From NCBI GenBank assembly GCA_036655355.1, contig JAVVQG010000007.1:124001-188000 (forward strand): 64,000 nucleotides of DNA. Reading direction: 5' to 3'. Positions 45,455 through 55,143 of the stretch are shown piece by piece. Every line of letters begins with the position of its first letter. The first letter of the stretch is position 1. A program made the position numbers and the translations under genes. This DNA is from JAUNSR01 sp036655355 (GTDB lineage Bacteria > Bacteroidota > Bacteroidia > Bacteroidales > JAUNSR01). Below the pieces are notes generated by a model. That model did no database searches. It was not told the DNA's origin and saw only the letters and a list, made by a program, of their open reading frames with translations.

Positions 45455-45536
45455 TAAGTCAGACATGGGTTTTTCTTTAAAACCTGTTGAATAATGGCAA
45501 ATTTAAATAAATAATTTCATATACCTATTTACTATT

Positions 45537-46157
45537 ATGTTGATTATTGGCATTGCAGGAGGAACCGGTTCTGGTAAAACAACGGTTGTTCGCAAAATTA
45601 TTCAGAGCCTTCCGCCCAATGAGGTCGCAGTTCTCCCTCAGGATTCCTATTATAAAGATAGCAGCCACCTTCCTCTTGAAGAGCGGTTACAGCTTAATTT
45701 TGATGAACCGGCAGCTTTCGACTGGGCACTTCTTGCAGCACAGATACGTGAACTGAAGGAGGGTAAAAGTATTCAACAACCCATCTACTCTTATCTTACC
45801 TGCACTCGTTCGGAAGATACTATTTTGGTAGAACCGCGCGATGTGGTAATTATCGAAGGGATTTTGGCTCTGACAGATGAAAACCTACGCAACATGATGG
45901 ATATTAAGGTTTTTGTTGATGCAGACGGCGATGACCGTTTAATCCGAGTAATCAGCCGAGACTGTGTAGAACGTGGAAGAACCGTAGAAATGGTAATTGA
46001 TCGTTATGAAAAAGTTCTTAAACCGATGCATAACCAACATATCGAGCCTACAAAAAGATTCGCGGATCTAATCGTCCCACAAGGTGGAAATAACCAGGTT
46101 GCTATCGATATCCTTACCAATTACATTGGAGGGAAACTGGGCCTTTCTGAAATTTGA
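45537..46157 (+). CDS. udk: uridine kinase
   Basis: 206 residues. The P-loop is GGTGSGKT (8-15), and PQDSYYKDSSHL, NFDEPAAFDW and VIIEGILAL follow in the order of uridine/cytidine kinases. It phosphorylates uridine and cytidine in pyrimidine salvage. It stands alone with its own terminator. Confidence 0.94.
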   Translation: MLIIGIAGGTGSGKTTVVRKIIQSLPPNEVAVLPQDSYYKDSSHLPLEERLQLNFDEPAAFDWALLAAQIRELKEGKSIQQPIYSYLTCTRSEDTILVEPRDVVIIEGILALTDENLRNMMDIKVFVDADGDDRLIRVISRDCVERGRTVEMVIDRYEKVLKPMHNQHIEPTKRFADLIVPQGGNNQVAIDILTNYIGGKLGLSEI

Positions 46158-46179
46158 TCGTTTCCGGTTTCTCTATAGA

Positions 46180-46238
46180 AAATCCGACTCCTCTTTATTC
46201 TCTTGACAAGAGTGTATAAAAGAGGAACCGGATTTTTT
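46180..46238 (+). terminator. terminator of udk
   Basis: AATCCG...CCTCTTTA pairs with TAAAAGAGG...CGGATT as an interrupted stem. T6 follows on the plus strand. Confidence 0.8.
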
Positions 46239-46312
46239 GTTTTTAATTCTGGCAATGACTTCTTTTTGTAATTTTACGATACGACATGACTATAAACGGC
46301 AAAATAAATTCT

Positions 46313-47707
46313 ATGCGAAAAATCATTTTATTCCTTTTTATCTCGTGTTTGTTCCTTATCGGATGCAAAAACCAGATATTATTCGAAGAAGAACCCGTTA
46401 GTAGAAGTTATCAGGAAATTATCCAAAGCGGCGAATTACGAATCCTCACGCTGTATAGCTCCACCTCTTATTTTATTTACAAAGGGGAAGAGATGGGATA
46501 TGAATTCGAACTAGTAAGGAACTTCGCTCATTCTTTGGGATTGAAGCCGACGGTTATCGTAGCCAATAACATCAACCAATTAGCGGAGATGCTGAAAGAG
46601 GGAAAAGGCGATTTAGTAGCTTTCCCGATAAATTATACTTTGAATCCGGAGGAACAGGGCATCATCCACTGCGGAAACGAAAATATCACCTCACAGGTTC
46701 TTGTTCAAAGGAAGGAGAATAAACGTGCGTTGATAAAAGATGTCACAGCACTTATTGGAAAGGATGTTTATGTTGAAGCCGGCACGAAATATGAAACCCG
46801 TATACGTAATCTCAATGACGAGCTAGGGGGAGGCATTAAAATTCATTTCATCAAGAAAGACTCCCTCACTTCAGAAGACCTCATCGAAATGGTTGCTGAC
46901 GGCACCATTGCCTGTACGTTGGCGGATGATAACGTTGCGCGTGTCAACAAAACCTATCATAGCAACCTGGATATCAAACTTCAGGTAAGTTTTCCCCAAC
47001 GAAGTTCATGGATTGTAAACAATAATGCTGACTCGCTTGCTACGGCTGTTAATGAATGGATGACACAGGAAAGAAGAGCCCCTGAATATGCTGCTATTTC
47101 AAAACGCTATTTTGAAAGAAGCAAATCGAATGAGACTGTATTATATGAAGCATTCATTTCAAACGAGCCTGGGAGACTTTCTGTTTTCGATCCGCTTTAT
47201 CAACGCTATTCACCTGTGTTAAAATGGGATTGGCGGTTACTGGCAGCCCTCTCCTACCAAGAGTCTCGCTTTAATCCCGAAGTGACCTCGTGGGCCGGAG
47301 CCAGAGGCCTGATGCAGCTAATGCCTGTCACCGGCAAGAATTTCGGGCTAACAGAGCAAACATTCGCAGATCCTGAAGCGAATATTGAAGCAGGTGTAAA
47401 ATACATTGCAGCACTCCAAAAGAGCTTTGCTAAAGTCAAAGATCCGAACGAACGGGTAAAATTCGTATTGGGAGCCTTTCATGCGGGCGTGGGACACATA
47501 TTCGACGCGATGGCGCTTGCCTCAAAATACGGATATGACCCCTATGTATGGGATCGAAACGTGGCACTTTGCCTCCAACTCAAAAGCAATCCCCAATATT
47601 ATAATGATTCAATTGTAAAATGCGGTTATTTTCCGGGGAACACCACGCTAGATCATGTAAATAAGATTCAAGCCACCTTCAACCATTTCAGAGAGAAAGT
47701 AAAATAG
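46313..47707 (+). CDS. MltF-like membrane-bound lytic transglycosylase lipoprotein
   Basis: 464 residues from the ATG at 46313, which gives a clean lipobox (FLIGC, Cys18); an ATG at 46286 adds 9 residues. An SBP3-like regulatory domain (about 35-260, GELRILTLYSS, YEFELVRNFA) precedes a C-terminal SLT domain with the catalytic Glu in SYQESRFNP and GARGLMQLMP. It cleaves peptidoglycan with 1,6-anhydro products. The unknown lipoprotein gene follows after 94 bases. Confidence 0.9.
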   Translation: MRKIILFLFISCLFLIGCKNQILFEEEPVSRSYQEIIQSGELRILTLYSSTSYFIYKGEEMGYEFELVRNFAHSLGLKPTVIVANNINQLAEMLKEGKGDLVAFPINYTLNPEEQGIIHCGNENITSQVLVQRKENKRALIKDVTALIGKDVYVEAGTKYETRIRNLNDELGGGIKIHFIKKDSLTSEDLIEMVADGTIACTLADDNVARVNKTYHSNLDIKLQVSFPQRSSWIVNNNADSLATAVNEWMTQERRAPEYAAISKRYFERSKSNETVLYEAFISNEPGRLSVFDPLYQRYSPVLKWDWRLLAALSYQESRFNPEVTSWAGARGLMQLMPVTGKNFGLTEQTFADPEANIEAGVKYIAALQKSFAKVKDPNERVKFVLGAFHAGVGHIFDAMALASKYGYDPYVWDRNVALCLQLKSNPQYYNDSIVKCGYFPGNTTLDHVNKIQATFNHFREKVK

Positions 47708-47755
47708 CAAACAAATCATTTTCTATGAGTGTTATTAGTTTGTCATAATAGAATT

Positions 47756-47773
47756 CAGACAATTTTATGTCTG
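47756..47773 (+). promoter_or_regulatory. inverted repeat before the unknown lipoprotein gene
   Basis: CAGACA-ATTTTA-TGTCTG is a perfect 6-bp inverted repeat 28 bases before the start codon. It could be an operator or a leader hairpin. Confidence 0.4.
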
Positions 47774-47801
47774 CTGTGAAAACTAATAAATACATACTCA
47801 G

Positions 47802-49487
47802 ATGAAAAAACTCACTTCTTTGTTTATTTTTTGTCTGCTTTCCGGTACGTTCTTCTTTACCGGTTGCGGCAACAAGAAACAAAAACCGATGGAAACTCCC
47901 CAAGAGAAAATAGCCAAAGCTGAAATTCTAACGGAGGCACCTACCAACCCATTCCTTGCGAAAGGTGATTATTCTGTTGAACATTTTAATTCTGCTCAGA
48001 CAAATTCATTCTCTCTTCCTGTAAAAGAGCAGAGTTTTCAAGTGTATGCCAATCAATTGAAGGAGGTTCTCCCTGTTATCCTTCCTTCAATGTTACTCAA
48101 CTCCACATCTAATGGCTATTATTGGCTGACTGATTTAAAATCGGCTTATTACATAAACACAACGAACGACTCCTTCAAACAGGTAGGTCGCATTTCCTTA
48201 TCGGGAAAAATGTCCGACACACTTAGTACGCGCGATATAAGTGCCTTTGCCGATACGTTCTATACCACAGGAGCTGAGCTGGAGAAAGCAACAAAGAATA
48301 TATTCGGAAAAGAGTATGGAGCAAAGAGGTTTAACGGACGATTCCCGTTGGTGGATAAAAACAACACATTGTTTACTTTCTACAACCAATCGTTGATTGC
48401 CATCAACCTTGTAAACTCCGACGACCCTACTAAAGGATTAAAAATATCCAAAAGTCTCGATCTAAGCGATCTTATAAAAAAAGATGATAAAGTAGTCGGC
48501 TTACAAATGAGTTATGACGGTTATCTGATACTGAATACGGAACAAGGTCACTTCTGTGTGGTAAACCGAGACAGCCTAACGATCAGAAATCACCTCCAGG
48601 TCATACCGGTTCAGAAGTTCTTCAGCGGAGTTGCTATTGATGACAAGAATGGAGTTTATGCCGTTTCTGATTCTCTAATGTTCAAAATGGTATGGAATGG
48701 AACCACACTATCTGTTAATGAATCAGACGGTGCATGGAGTTGCCCGATCTCATTCGATAAAAATCCCGAAATCGCTACTCAGGGAGGTGGATTACTCGCA
48801 ACACCTGTATTAATGGGATTTGGTAATGATCCCGATAAACTCGTGGTAATCTGCGACGGTGCGGCACGAACAAATCTCGTTGCATTCTGGCGCGACTCGA
48901 TTCCTACTAATTTTCAACAAAAAGTCGGAACACCTTCTCCAAGGGTCGCAGGAATGATTGAAGTCAAACTCGGACTTACTTCAGCTACGATGCCTCCTTA
49001 TGTACAATCTTACCATACGCTACCCGTTTTAGGTTATGGTGCTTTATTTGTAAATAGCATCAATGGTTATCCGGCTCCGGTTTCAATTCCTGAATTAGCT
49101 CTTCAAGGATCTATATTACCAAATGCGAAAGGTGTGGAACGCTTCCAATGGGATTATGAGAACAATGAATGGCTAAGTGTATGGGCCAATCCGGGTATGG
49201 GTTGTTCCGCAATGCAACCGGTTGTAAATACCAACCGTAAATTGTTCTTACTTAATGCCTTCAATTCAGACAATCAGGAAGAAGGTTGGAGTGTAAAAGG
49301 ATATGACTGGTATAGTGGCGATTACAAGAATCAGGTAGTATTCTCTTCATTCACGCAGTATGGTAACGGTGGAAAGGGATATTTCCAATATCTTCCTGAT
49401 GGAGATATGATTTTCAATAGCATAGCCGGCACTTATCGTCTGACATTCGGTGAAGAAAGAGGCCTTAATCAGGCTCCTCGTCTCTAA
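47802..49487 (+). CDS. lipoprotein of unknown function, beta-rich
   Basis: 561 residues; I do not recognise it. The lipobox is FTGC with Cys22, followed by a charged linker (KKQKPMETPQ). The rest alternates short hydrophobic strands with Asp/Asn/Gly turns (YDGYLILNTEQGHFCVVNRDS, IDDKNGVYAVSDSLMF, YLPDGDMIFNSIAGTYRL), suggesting a beta-propeller like those of quinoproteins. It may bind a ligand or a polymer at the outer membrane. No partner gene is evident. Confidence 0.7.
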   Translation: MKKLTSLFIFCLLSGTFFFTGCGNKKQKPMETPQEKIAKAEILTEAPTNPFLAKGDYSVEHFNSAQTNSFSLPVKEQSFQVYANQLKEVLPVILPSMLLNSTSNGYYWLTDLKSAYYINTTNDSFKQVGRISLSGKMSDTLSTRDISAFADTFYTTGAELEKATKNIFGKEYGAKRFNGRFPLVDKNNTLFTFYNQSLIAINLVNSDDPTKGLKISKSLDLSDLIKKDDKVVGLQMSYDGYLILNTEQGHFCVVNRDSLTIRNHLQVIPVQKFFSGVAIDDKNGVYAVSDSLMFKMVWNGTTLSVNESDGAWSCPISFDKNPEIATQGGGLLATPVLMGFGNDPDKLVVICDGAARTNLVAFWRDSIPTNFQQKVGTPSPRVAGMIEVKLGLTSATMPPYVQSYHTLPVLGYGALFVNSINGYPAPVSIPELALQGSILPNAKGVERFQWDYENNEWLSVWANPGMGCSAMQPVVNTNRKLFLLNAFNSDNQEEGWSVKGYDWYSGDYKNQVVFSSFTQYGNGGKGYFQYLPDGDMIFNSIAGTYRLTFGEERGLNQAPRL

Positions 49488-49556
49488 TCAGCACGACCCG
49501 TAATCCCCTTTCTTGGGAACTACGCGTATTAACTACCAGGCCTCGAGCCAAATAAG

Positions 49557-49615
49557 AAATCCCTTTCTCTTAATTCCTTCCCCGCAGTGGGTGTCGGTAT
49601 AAGAGAAAGGGATTT
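49557..49615. terminator. bidirectional terminator after the unknown lipoprotein gene
   Basis: A 16-bp stem (49557-49572 with 49600-49615, AATCCCTTTCTCTTA) has a 27-base loop. It lies between convergent genes. Confidence 0.7.
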
Positions 49616-49671
49616 CAATTAGAAATATCCTGATGAGAATTTTTAGAATGCAGGTAAACTCTAACAGCTTC

Positions 49672-51978
49672 TTAATTAACAAATTTCGGTGTATTAATCA
49701 AGAAACCAATATTTAAACCGAAATTCCAATCATTCTTAGGCTTGCTGTAATGATTGACAAAAAGTGAAATGCTTGCAAACGGAAGTTTACAGACGGCAGA
49801 CACTTCCGCCAAATGTAACGGGTCTAACTCAAAAGCTTTTATTTCAGCCTTATTATTTACTCCTGGAACAATTCTTCTCAGAGGCTGAAATCCATATATC
49901 TCACCTCTTAATTGGAGTATCGAATTAATCTTCCAAATAGGCTTGATCCCCACTGCAATAAAGTTCATAGCTCTGAAATACTGGTTGAAGACAACCTTAC
50001 TGTGTTGGGTTGGAGTAAATGCGGGAGCCTGAAGAATGGTTGCAGTATAATTTGAGAAAGTAGGCTTATTGGAAACAAAAGCATCCCCGCTTACTCCCCA
50101 GGCAAATTTCTTTGATGGATTGAAATAGTACTCTGTTTTATAATTAATCTGCACCCATTTGTGATTCTCGGATGTACGATCCGATTTAGAAGTCCCCTCT
50201 ATTTGATCTAATGAAGGAAGAAATGTATCAGACCCACTTAGAAACTTTCCTTGTAATAAATGACGATGACCTTCTGTTGGATAGTCACGCGTCATAATTC
50301 GGTTTATATCGAACTTAAGAAGCAGACACCACAATTTGTATCGACTCAAATCCGCGTCATTGGAACTAAAATCGATTTGATTACTTTGGTAATACGCATC
50401 ACGAAGATATCCGTATCCTCCTCCAAACACCAATTTCCCGGCAGTTGAGAGAGGCATTCCTATTTCCAGCATTCCATAATTCTCACTCTGATCGATAAAG
50501 CACGGAGATTCAGACAGGGAGAAAAGTTTATCACTTTCATAATACTTTTGACTGATGAAAGAATAACGCGCGTTTACATAAATAGGCAACGACAACGGTA
50601 GGTCTAAACGAATACCGGTATTCACTGTATTGTAAGACTTTCCTAACTGCACATTCATTCGCATATCTGCCGCATAGAGACTCAATATCCGGTAGTTTGC
50701 GCCGAAATAGATCCTGTTCGAGTTCATCGAAGTAATAAAACCACCGATTGAAGTTTCAAGATCCTTATTCAATTTTACATTCAAAAGTAAATCAAAGTTC
50801 CCCTCTTGATTCGGTTTTGCATAAGGCATGATTTCAGTAATCTTCGAATCAGATAACAGACCGAAATAGTTTCGCTCGGCATCTTGCATCGAAAGTGTTT
50901 CTCCCTCCTTAATCTGAAATTGGTCTTTAATGAAACGCGACTGGAGCGTATTAGGACCCTCAATCTTTACATCTGAGAACTTAACGATAGGATCTTGACT
51001 CCGATAATGTTGACGGTTTATCACAACTGCCTCCTTGGGCATCTCCCTTTTTACACGCTTCTTGATCTGATCTACATAGGCGATTCCTTTATCGTAACCG
51101 ATCTTGTAAATCTCATCCGCTTTATGCATATCCAACAGAGAAACATCGTCTAATTTAAACTTAATGGATATACCATCGATCGAATCAATTTCATAACGGG
51201 TTTTCTGCATCACCATATTATCGATTTGCGTCATCAGATCATCCTCTTCCGGTTTGGCAGGATTATCAGAAACAACACTCCCAATGATGAAATCAGGAGC
51301 AAAATCCTCTTTCATCACATCTACGGGATAGTTGTTATAGATTCCTCCGTCATAGGCAAGTATGCCGTCAATCATAATGGGTTTAAACACGAAAGGAAAA
51401 GTCATGGAAGCGCGAACCGCATCCCCTAATTCTCCGGTTCCCAATATCAAAGGTCTTTTGTTGTAGACATCAGACGCTACGGCTCGAAAAGGGACGAACA
51501 GATTGTTGAAATCGCCTTTGCAACGGGATGTTGAAGCGGCAAATAATTTCATAAAAGCAAAGTTCATCGGTAGCGGATTGATGAGACTTTGGGGAAGAAA
51601 ACGTCGTTTGATCTTTGTAGAATCTGAAAAGTTCGTCTTAACACTAAAAAAAGCAGGAGTGGCTTCCGGTCTTTTGAAATAGTTAATCATACTATCGTCT
51701 ATCTTACCTGTTTGCCATAGCCTAAATTCATCAGACTTAATCAAAGCGATCATCTCTTCGGTAGAATATCCCATTGCATACATGGAGCCAACAACGGCAC
51801 CCATAGAAGTTCCGGCAATATAATCAATCGGAATATTATTATCCTCCAATGCTTGAATTACGCCGATATGGGCAATTCCGCGGGCTCCCCCTCCACTTAA
51901 AACTAGCCCTACTCGTTGAGATAAAAGGGGAAAAGAGGCCGTCGATAAAAAAGAAAGAAATAAAAAAAGTTTCTTCAT
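49672..51978 (-). CDS. patatin-like phospholipase fused to an Omp85 barrel
   Basis: 768 residues from the ATG at 51978. A signal peptide (to about 20) is followed by patatin motifs: GGGARG (29-34), GTSMG with nucleophile Ser58, and DGGIYNNYP with the catalytic Asp. A POTRA-like domain (about 310-400) and a C-terminal beta-barrel ending LNIGFLINTPKFVN follow. This is the PlpD-like type Vd architecture, in which the lipase is displayed or exported through its own barrel. A longer frame to 52095 lies upstream of the -7 box and is rejected. Confidence 0.9.
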   Translation of the reverse strand: MKKLFLFLSFLSTASFPLLSQRVGLVLSGGGARGIAHIGVIQALEDNNIPIDYIAGTSMGAVVGSMYAMGYSTEEMIALIKSDEFRLWQTGKIDDSMINYFKRPEATPAFFSVKTNFSDSTKIKRRFLPQSLINPLPMNFAFMKLFAASTSRCKGDFNNLFVPFRAVASDVYNKRPLILGTGELGDAVRASMTFPFVFKPIMIDGILAYDGGIYNNYPVDVMKEDFAPDFIIGSVVSDNPAKPEEDDLMTQIDNMVMQKTRYEIDSIDGISIKFKLDDVSLLDMHKADEIYKIGYDKGIAYVDQIKKRVKREMPKEAVVINRQHYRSQDPIVKFSDVKIEGPNTLQSRFIKDQFQIKEGETLSMQDAERNYFGLLSDSKITEIMPYAKPNQEGNFDLLLNVKLNKDLETSIGGFITSMNSNRIYFGANYRILSLYAADMRMNVQLGKSYNTVNTGIRLDLPLSLPIYVNARYSFISQKYYESDKLFSLSESPCFIDQSENYGMLEIGMPLSTAGKLVFGGGYGYLRDAYYQSNQIDFSSNDADLSRYKLWCLLLKFDINRIMTRDYPTEGHRHLLQGKFLSGSDTFLPSLDQIEGTSKSDRTSENHKWVQINYKTEYYFNPSKKFAWGVSGDAFVSNKPTFSNYTATILQAPAFTPTQHSKVVFNQYFRAMNFIAVGIKPIWKINSILQLRGEIYGFQPLRRIVPGVNNKAEIKAFELDPLHLAEVSAVCKLPFASISLFVNHYSKPKNDWNFGLNIGFLINTPKFVN

Positions 51979-52004
51979 CACACAATGTTTTGAATCCAGA
52001 AGCA

Positions 52005-52012
52005 CAAAAGTA
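52005..52012 (-). promoter_or_regulatory. -7 promoter box for the patatin gene
   Basis: TACTTTTG on the minus strand matches TAnnTTTG and lies 26 bases before the start at 51978. It supports the short start. Confidence 0.55.
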
Positions 52013-52124
52013 AGACATTTCGCTTTTAAGAGCGTAATCTGTGCAATATTAAAAATAGATGTTGTAATTTGTTTTATATTACAACATCTACACATATTTG
52101 GTTAGCAGCACTTTAATAAAAAAT

Positions 52125-53555
52125 TTACTGATTCAATAATATTCCTGATGCAGTTAATTTCAGCGATAAAGAGGAGTAAGAGGGAGTGAATGGCATATCG
52201 GAGCTTCTTGTTTGGTTGGATGAGCGGCTATCTGTAATTGCTGAAGGCAACTCTGAAATCAGTCCCATATCATAAAGGGCTCTTGAGATCAACGCATCCT
52301 CCGCCGTACCTAATTCGCCAAGGGTTTTCTTTCTACTCAATTCATCATAATAGTAATCGCCTATCGGAGTGAATCCCTCTTTGTAGTCTCCGAATTCATC
52401 TTTATTGGTAATTGATGCCACTATAGGGTGTAAACTCCAACCGGCTTCTTTGTTTACAAATTCTTCAGATCCCACATTTTTCCCTTCCGTAGTGGTTCCT
52501 ATCTGAATAACAGACATTATCCCATTGGCCTGCAACCCATTCATCACCACCTCACTGGAGGAAGCGGTTGTTCCGGATGTAAGAATGTAAACCCTATTTA
52601 GATTGAGGTTCTGTACACCTTTTGTGGTTGAATCAAATTTCAACGAATAATTTCGCTGTTTCCGTGAAGAGTGATAACTCACGTTACAAAAAGTCTCGCC
52701 GAATACACTTTCAGGAATGATCATGGAAGCTAGCAGATGAGCACACGTGAGGTAACCTCCTCTGTTAAAACGCAGATCGAGAATCAGTTCCTGTGCATTT
52801 TGATCTCTAAAACGCTTAAAGACCTCCTTCAGTTCCTGATCCCATGATTTATCACTAAATCCGTCCGGTCCGGTTGAGAAATGAGTATAACATAAATAAG
52901 CTACATTTCTATTATCGAATCTCAGCAGCGTATCTTTGAGAATAGGGCTATCCTTGATTACGACAGCGGCGGAAAGGGACAACTCTTTTTGAATTTGAAT
53001 GTTTTCCGAATAATCCCCTTCGTATATCCCAATCGAGGCTCCATTACCTGCTAACAGCCGGTTGTAGTTAGTAGCGTTTATCGCAACATTATCCACTTTC
53101 AATACCCACATACCCCTGCGAACACCGGCCTGATGAGCCGGAGATCCCGGTACAACGTAAAGAATTCTGGCATAATAATTTTCAGTTCCTTGAATTGCAT
53201 ACAATACCAACTCCAGCCCGTAACTTCTGCCATCTATTTCAAAAAGACGCGTTTTAGTTGGAGACGGTTCTATCTGCTCCATATAAGAATACCAATAGGT
53301 CTTATTATTACGAACCTTTTTCTCTTGATCTGACAGAAGAGAGTTATAAAATGTCTCCGCCTGTGCATACAGATCATAGCTATCAACAGACTGAATATCA
53401 TCCAACCACAGATAATTAGCTTTCATGGTTTTATAAATCCAATCATTCGTAGTAGCTTCCGTAGTATAAATCTCAACCTCCTCATTGAACAAACATGATG
53501 TTAAAATGAAGAGTGTGATCAAACTTAAAAAGGCATTTATAGTTCTGTTCTTCAT
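52125..53555 (-). CDS. S41-family peptidase lipoprotein with PDZ domain
   Basis: 476 residues from the ATG at 53555, which gives a lipobox (LTSC, Cys21). It has an N-terminal helical region, a PDZ domain (about 105-185, VVPGSPAHQAGVRRG) and the S41 domain with LILDLRFNRGGY and the Ser motif SGTTASSSEVVMNG. This matches C-terminal processing peptidases, though the tail around QTRSSDMPFTP is low in complexity. It follows phoH on the same strand, so an operon is possible. Confidence 0.85.
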   Translation of the reverse strand: MKNRTINAFLSLITLFILTSCLFNEEVEIYTTEATTNDWIYKTMKANYLWLDDIQSVDSYDLYAQAETFYNSLLSDQEKKVRNNKTYWYSYMEQIEPSPTKTRLFEIDGRSYGLELVLYAIQGTENYYARILYVVPGSPAHQAGVRRGMWVLKVDNVAINATNYNRLLAGNGASIGIYEGDYSENIQIQKELSLSAAVVIKDSPILKDTLLRFDNRNVAYLCYTHFSTGPDGFSDKSWDQELKEVFKRFRDQNAQELILDLRFNRGGYLTCAHLLASMIIPESVFGETFCNVSYHSSRKQRNYSLKFDSTTKGVQNLNLNRVYILTSGTTASSSEVVMNGLQANGIMSVIQIGTTTEGKNVGSEEFVNKEAGWSLHPIVASITNKDEFGDYKEGFTPIGDYYYDELSRKKTLGELGTAEDALISRALYDMGLISELPSAITDSRSSNQTRSSDMPFTPSYSSLSLKLTASGILLNQ

Positions 53556-53639
53556 CGTATTATTTCTATTTTGTTTCCTGCACTTTAATAATGAAAACGG
53601 GTAATGCGAATGAAGCAATTCTCTGATTGAATCATCAGA

Positions 53640-54950
53640 TCATAAAAGCTGACTTGAAATTTCGGCTAATTCACTGCGTTCCCCTTTTACGAGATTGATA
53701 TGAGCGAACAGTGGTTGTCCTTTCATTTTATCAATCATATAAGCCAATCCGTTAGACTGAGAATCCAGATAAGGAGAGTCTATCTGATGGATATCGCCTG
53801 TAAATACCATTTTAGTGCCCTCTCCTGCTCGGGTTATAATGGTTTTAATCTCATGAGGAGTCAAGTTCTGAGCCTCATCTATGATACAATATGTTTCTGC
53901 TAGACTGCGCCCGCGAATAAAGGCCAACGCCTCAATAGAAAGACGCTCTGTTGTAAGGAGCTCCTCTATTTGTTTCGTTAGTCCATCTCCACCCTGATAC
54001 TTGATGACATTTAGATTATCAAATAAAGGCTGCATATAGGGAGCGATTTTATCTTTCTCTGTACCGGGCAAAAAGCCGATATCTTTATTTGAAAGACTGA
54101 CGATCGGTCTCATTAGCAAAATCTGTTTATAGGTTTTACTTTGTTTCAGAGCTGCGGCCAATGCGAGAAGGGTTTTCCCTGTTCCGGCTCGTCCGGTAAG
54201 CGCCACGAGTTTAATATCAGGATCATTTAGAACTTCCAATGAGAAAGCCTGTTCCGCATTTCTGGGTTTAATTCCGGAACTGACAATTTTTTCTATTTTT
54301 CGGATCTTCCGGATGAAAGGATCAAAACGCAATAAGATCGATGAATTTCCATCGCTTAGTGTAAAACACTCGTTCGCGAGCAGTTCCTCTCCGATCCCTA
54401 ACTCCTCAACGTCAAAAGAGCGATTTTCTTTGTACATCTTATCGATGATGGCCGAATCGGCTATTTCAATAATCCGATTTTCTTTATCAAACTGATCGGT
54501 GTTCTTCACTTTGTCCGATCTGTAATCTTCCACTTCAATACCAAGCGAACGCGCCTTCATACGCAGATTGAGGTCTTTTGTCACCAAAATTGTCTTTTGA
54601 TCGGGATGAGCGTCAATAATACTTTTGGTTGTGGATAAGATTCGATGGTCTGCCTTCTTCTCCGGGAACGCCTTTAATATCTCCGGATTGTTTTGCTCTC
54701 CTACTACAATATAAAGTTTACCAAGTCCAGGTCCTAATGAAGCACCTTTTGTAAAGAGATTATTATCTGTGATCTTATCAATCTCACGAATAAATTCGCG
54801 CGCATTGAAATTAATCTGTTCGTTACCTTTTTTAAAATTATCCAACTCCTCAAGCACCACGATCGGAAGATAGATATTATTCTCCTGAAAGTTGTATATC
54901 GAAGAGGCATCATGCAAAATAACATTGGTATCCAATACAAAATTCTTCAT
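53640..54950 (-). CDS. PhoH-family ATPase with N-terminal PIN domain
   Basis: 436 residues. The PIN nuclease domain (1-140) starts with LDTNVILHD (Asp7), and the PhoH ATPase domain (about 225-430) has Walker A GRAGTGKTL, IIDEAQNL and VFTGDIHQID. The family (PhoH2/YlaK type) is thought to couple RNA cleavage to unwinding. One near-consensus -7 box (TATCTTTA, 54972-54979 region) precedes it. The S41 peptidase gene follows. Confidence 0.93.
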   Translation of the reverse strand: MKNFVLDTNVILHDASSIYNFQENNIYLPIVVLEELDNFKKGNEQINFNAREFIREIDKITDNNLFTKGASLGPGLGKLYIVVGEQNNPEILKAFPEKKADHRILSTTKSIIDAHPDQKTILVTKDLNLRMKARSLGIEVEDYRSDKVKNTDQFDKENRIIEIADSAIIDKMYKENRSFDVEELGIGEELLANECFTLSDGNSSILLRFDPFIRKIRKIEKIVSSGIKPRNAEQAFSLEVLNDPDIKLVALTGRAGTGKTLLALAAALKQSKTYKQILLMRPIVSLSNKDIGFLPGTEKDKIAPYMQPLFDNLNVIKYQGGDGLTKQIEELLTTERLSIEALAFIRGRSLAETYCIIDEAQNLTPHEIKTIITRAGEGTKMVFTGDIHQIDSPYLDSQSNGLAYMIDKMKGQPLFAHINLVKGERSELAEISSQLL

Positions 54951-55143
54951 GTTTCTTAATTTTAAAGGGTCGATTTAAAGATATATAGTTCTTTACTTCC
55001 TATAAATTTAGCGAAACGTAATGAGTTTTCCTACTTCAAAGAAGAGAAAAGAAACAAAATAGAAAATAAATATGGATATTTGCAAACTGAAAAAGAGGAA
55101 ACTCAGCGATTCCCCTCATTAAAAGCTATTAAAGGAATTCATC

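Noticed and set aside
51979..52095. Longer N-terminus for the patatin protein
   Set aside because: It crosses the -7 box, and the downstream Met starts a clean signal peptide.
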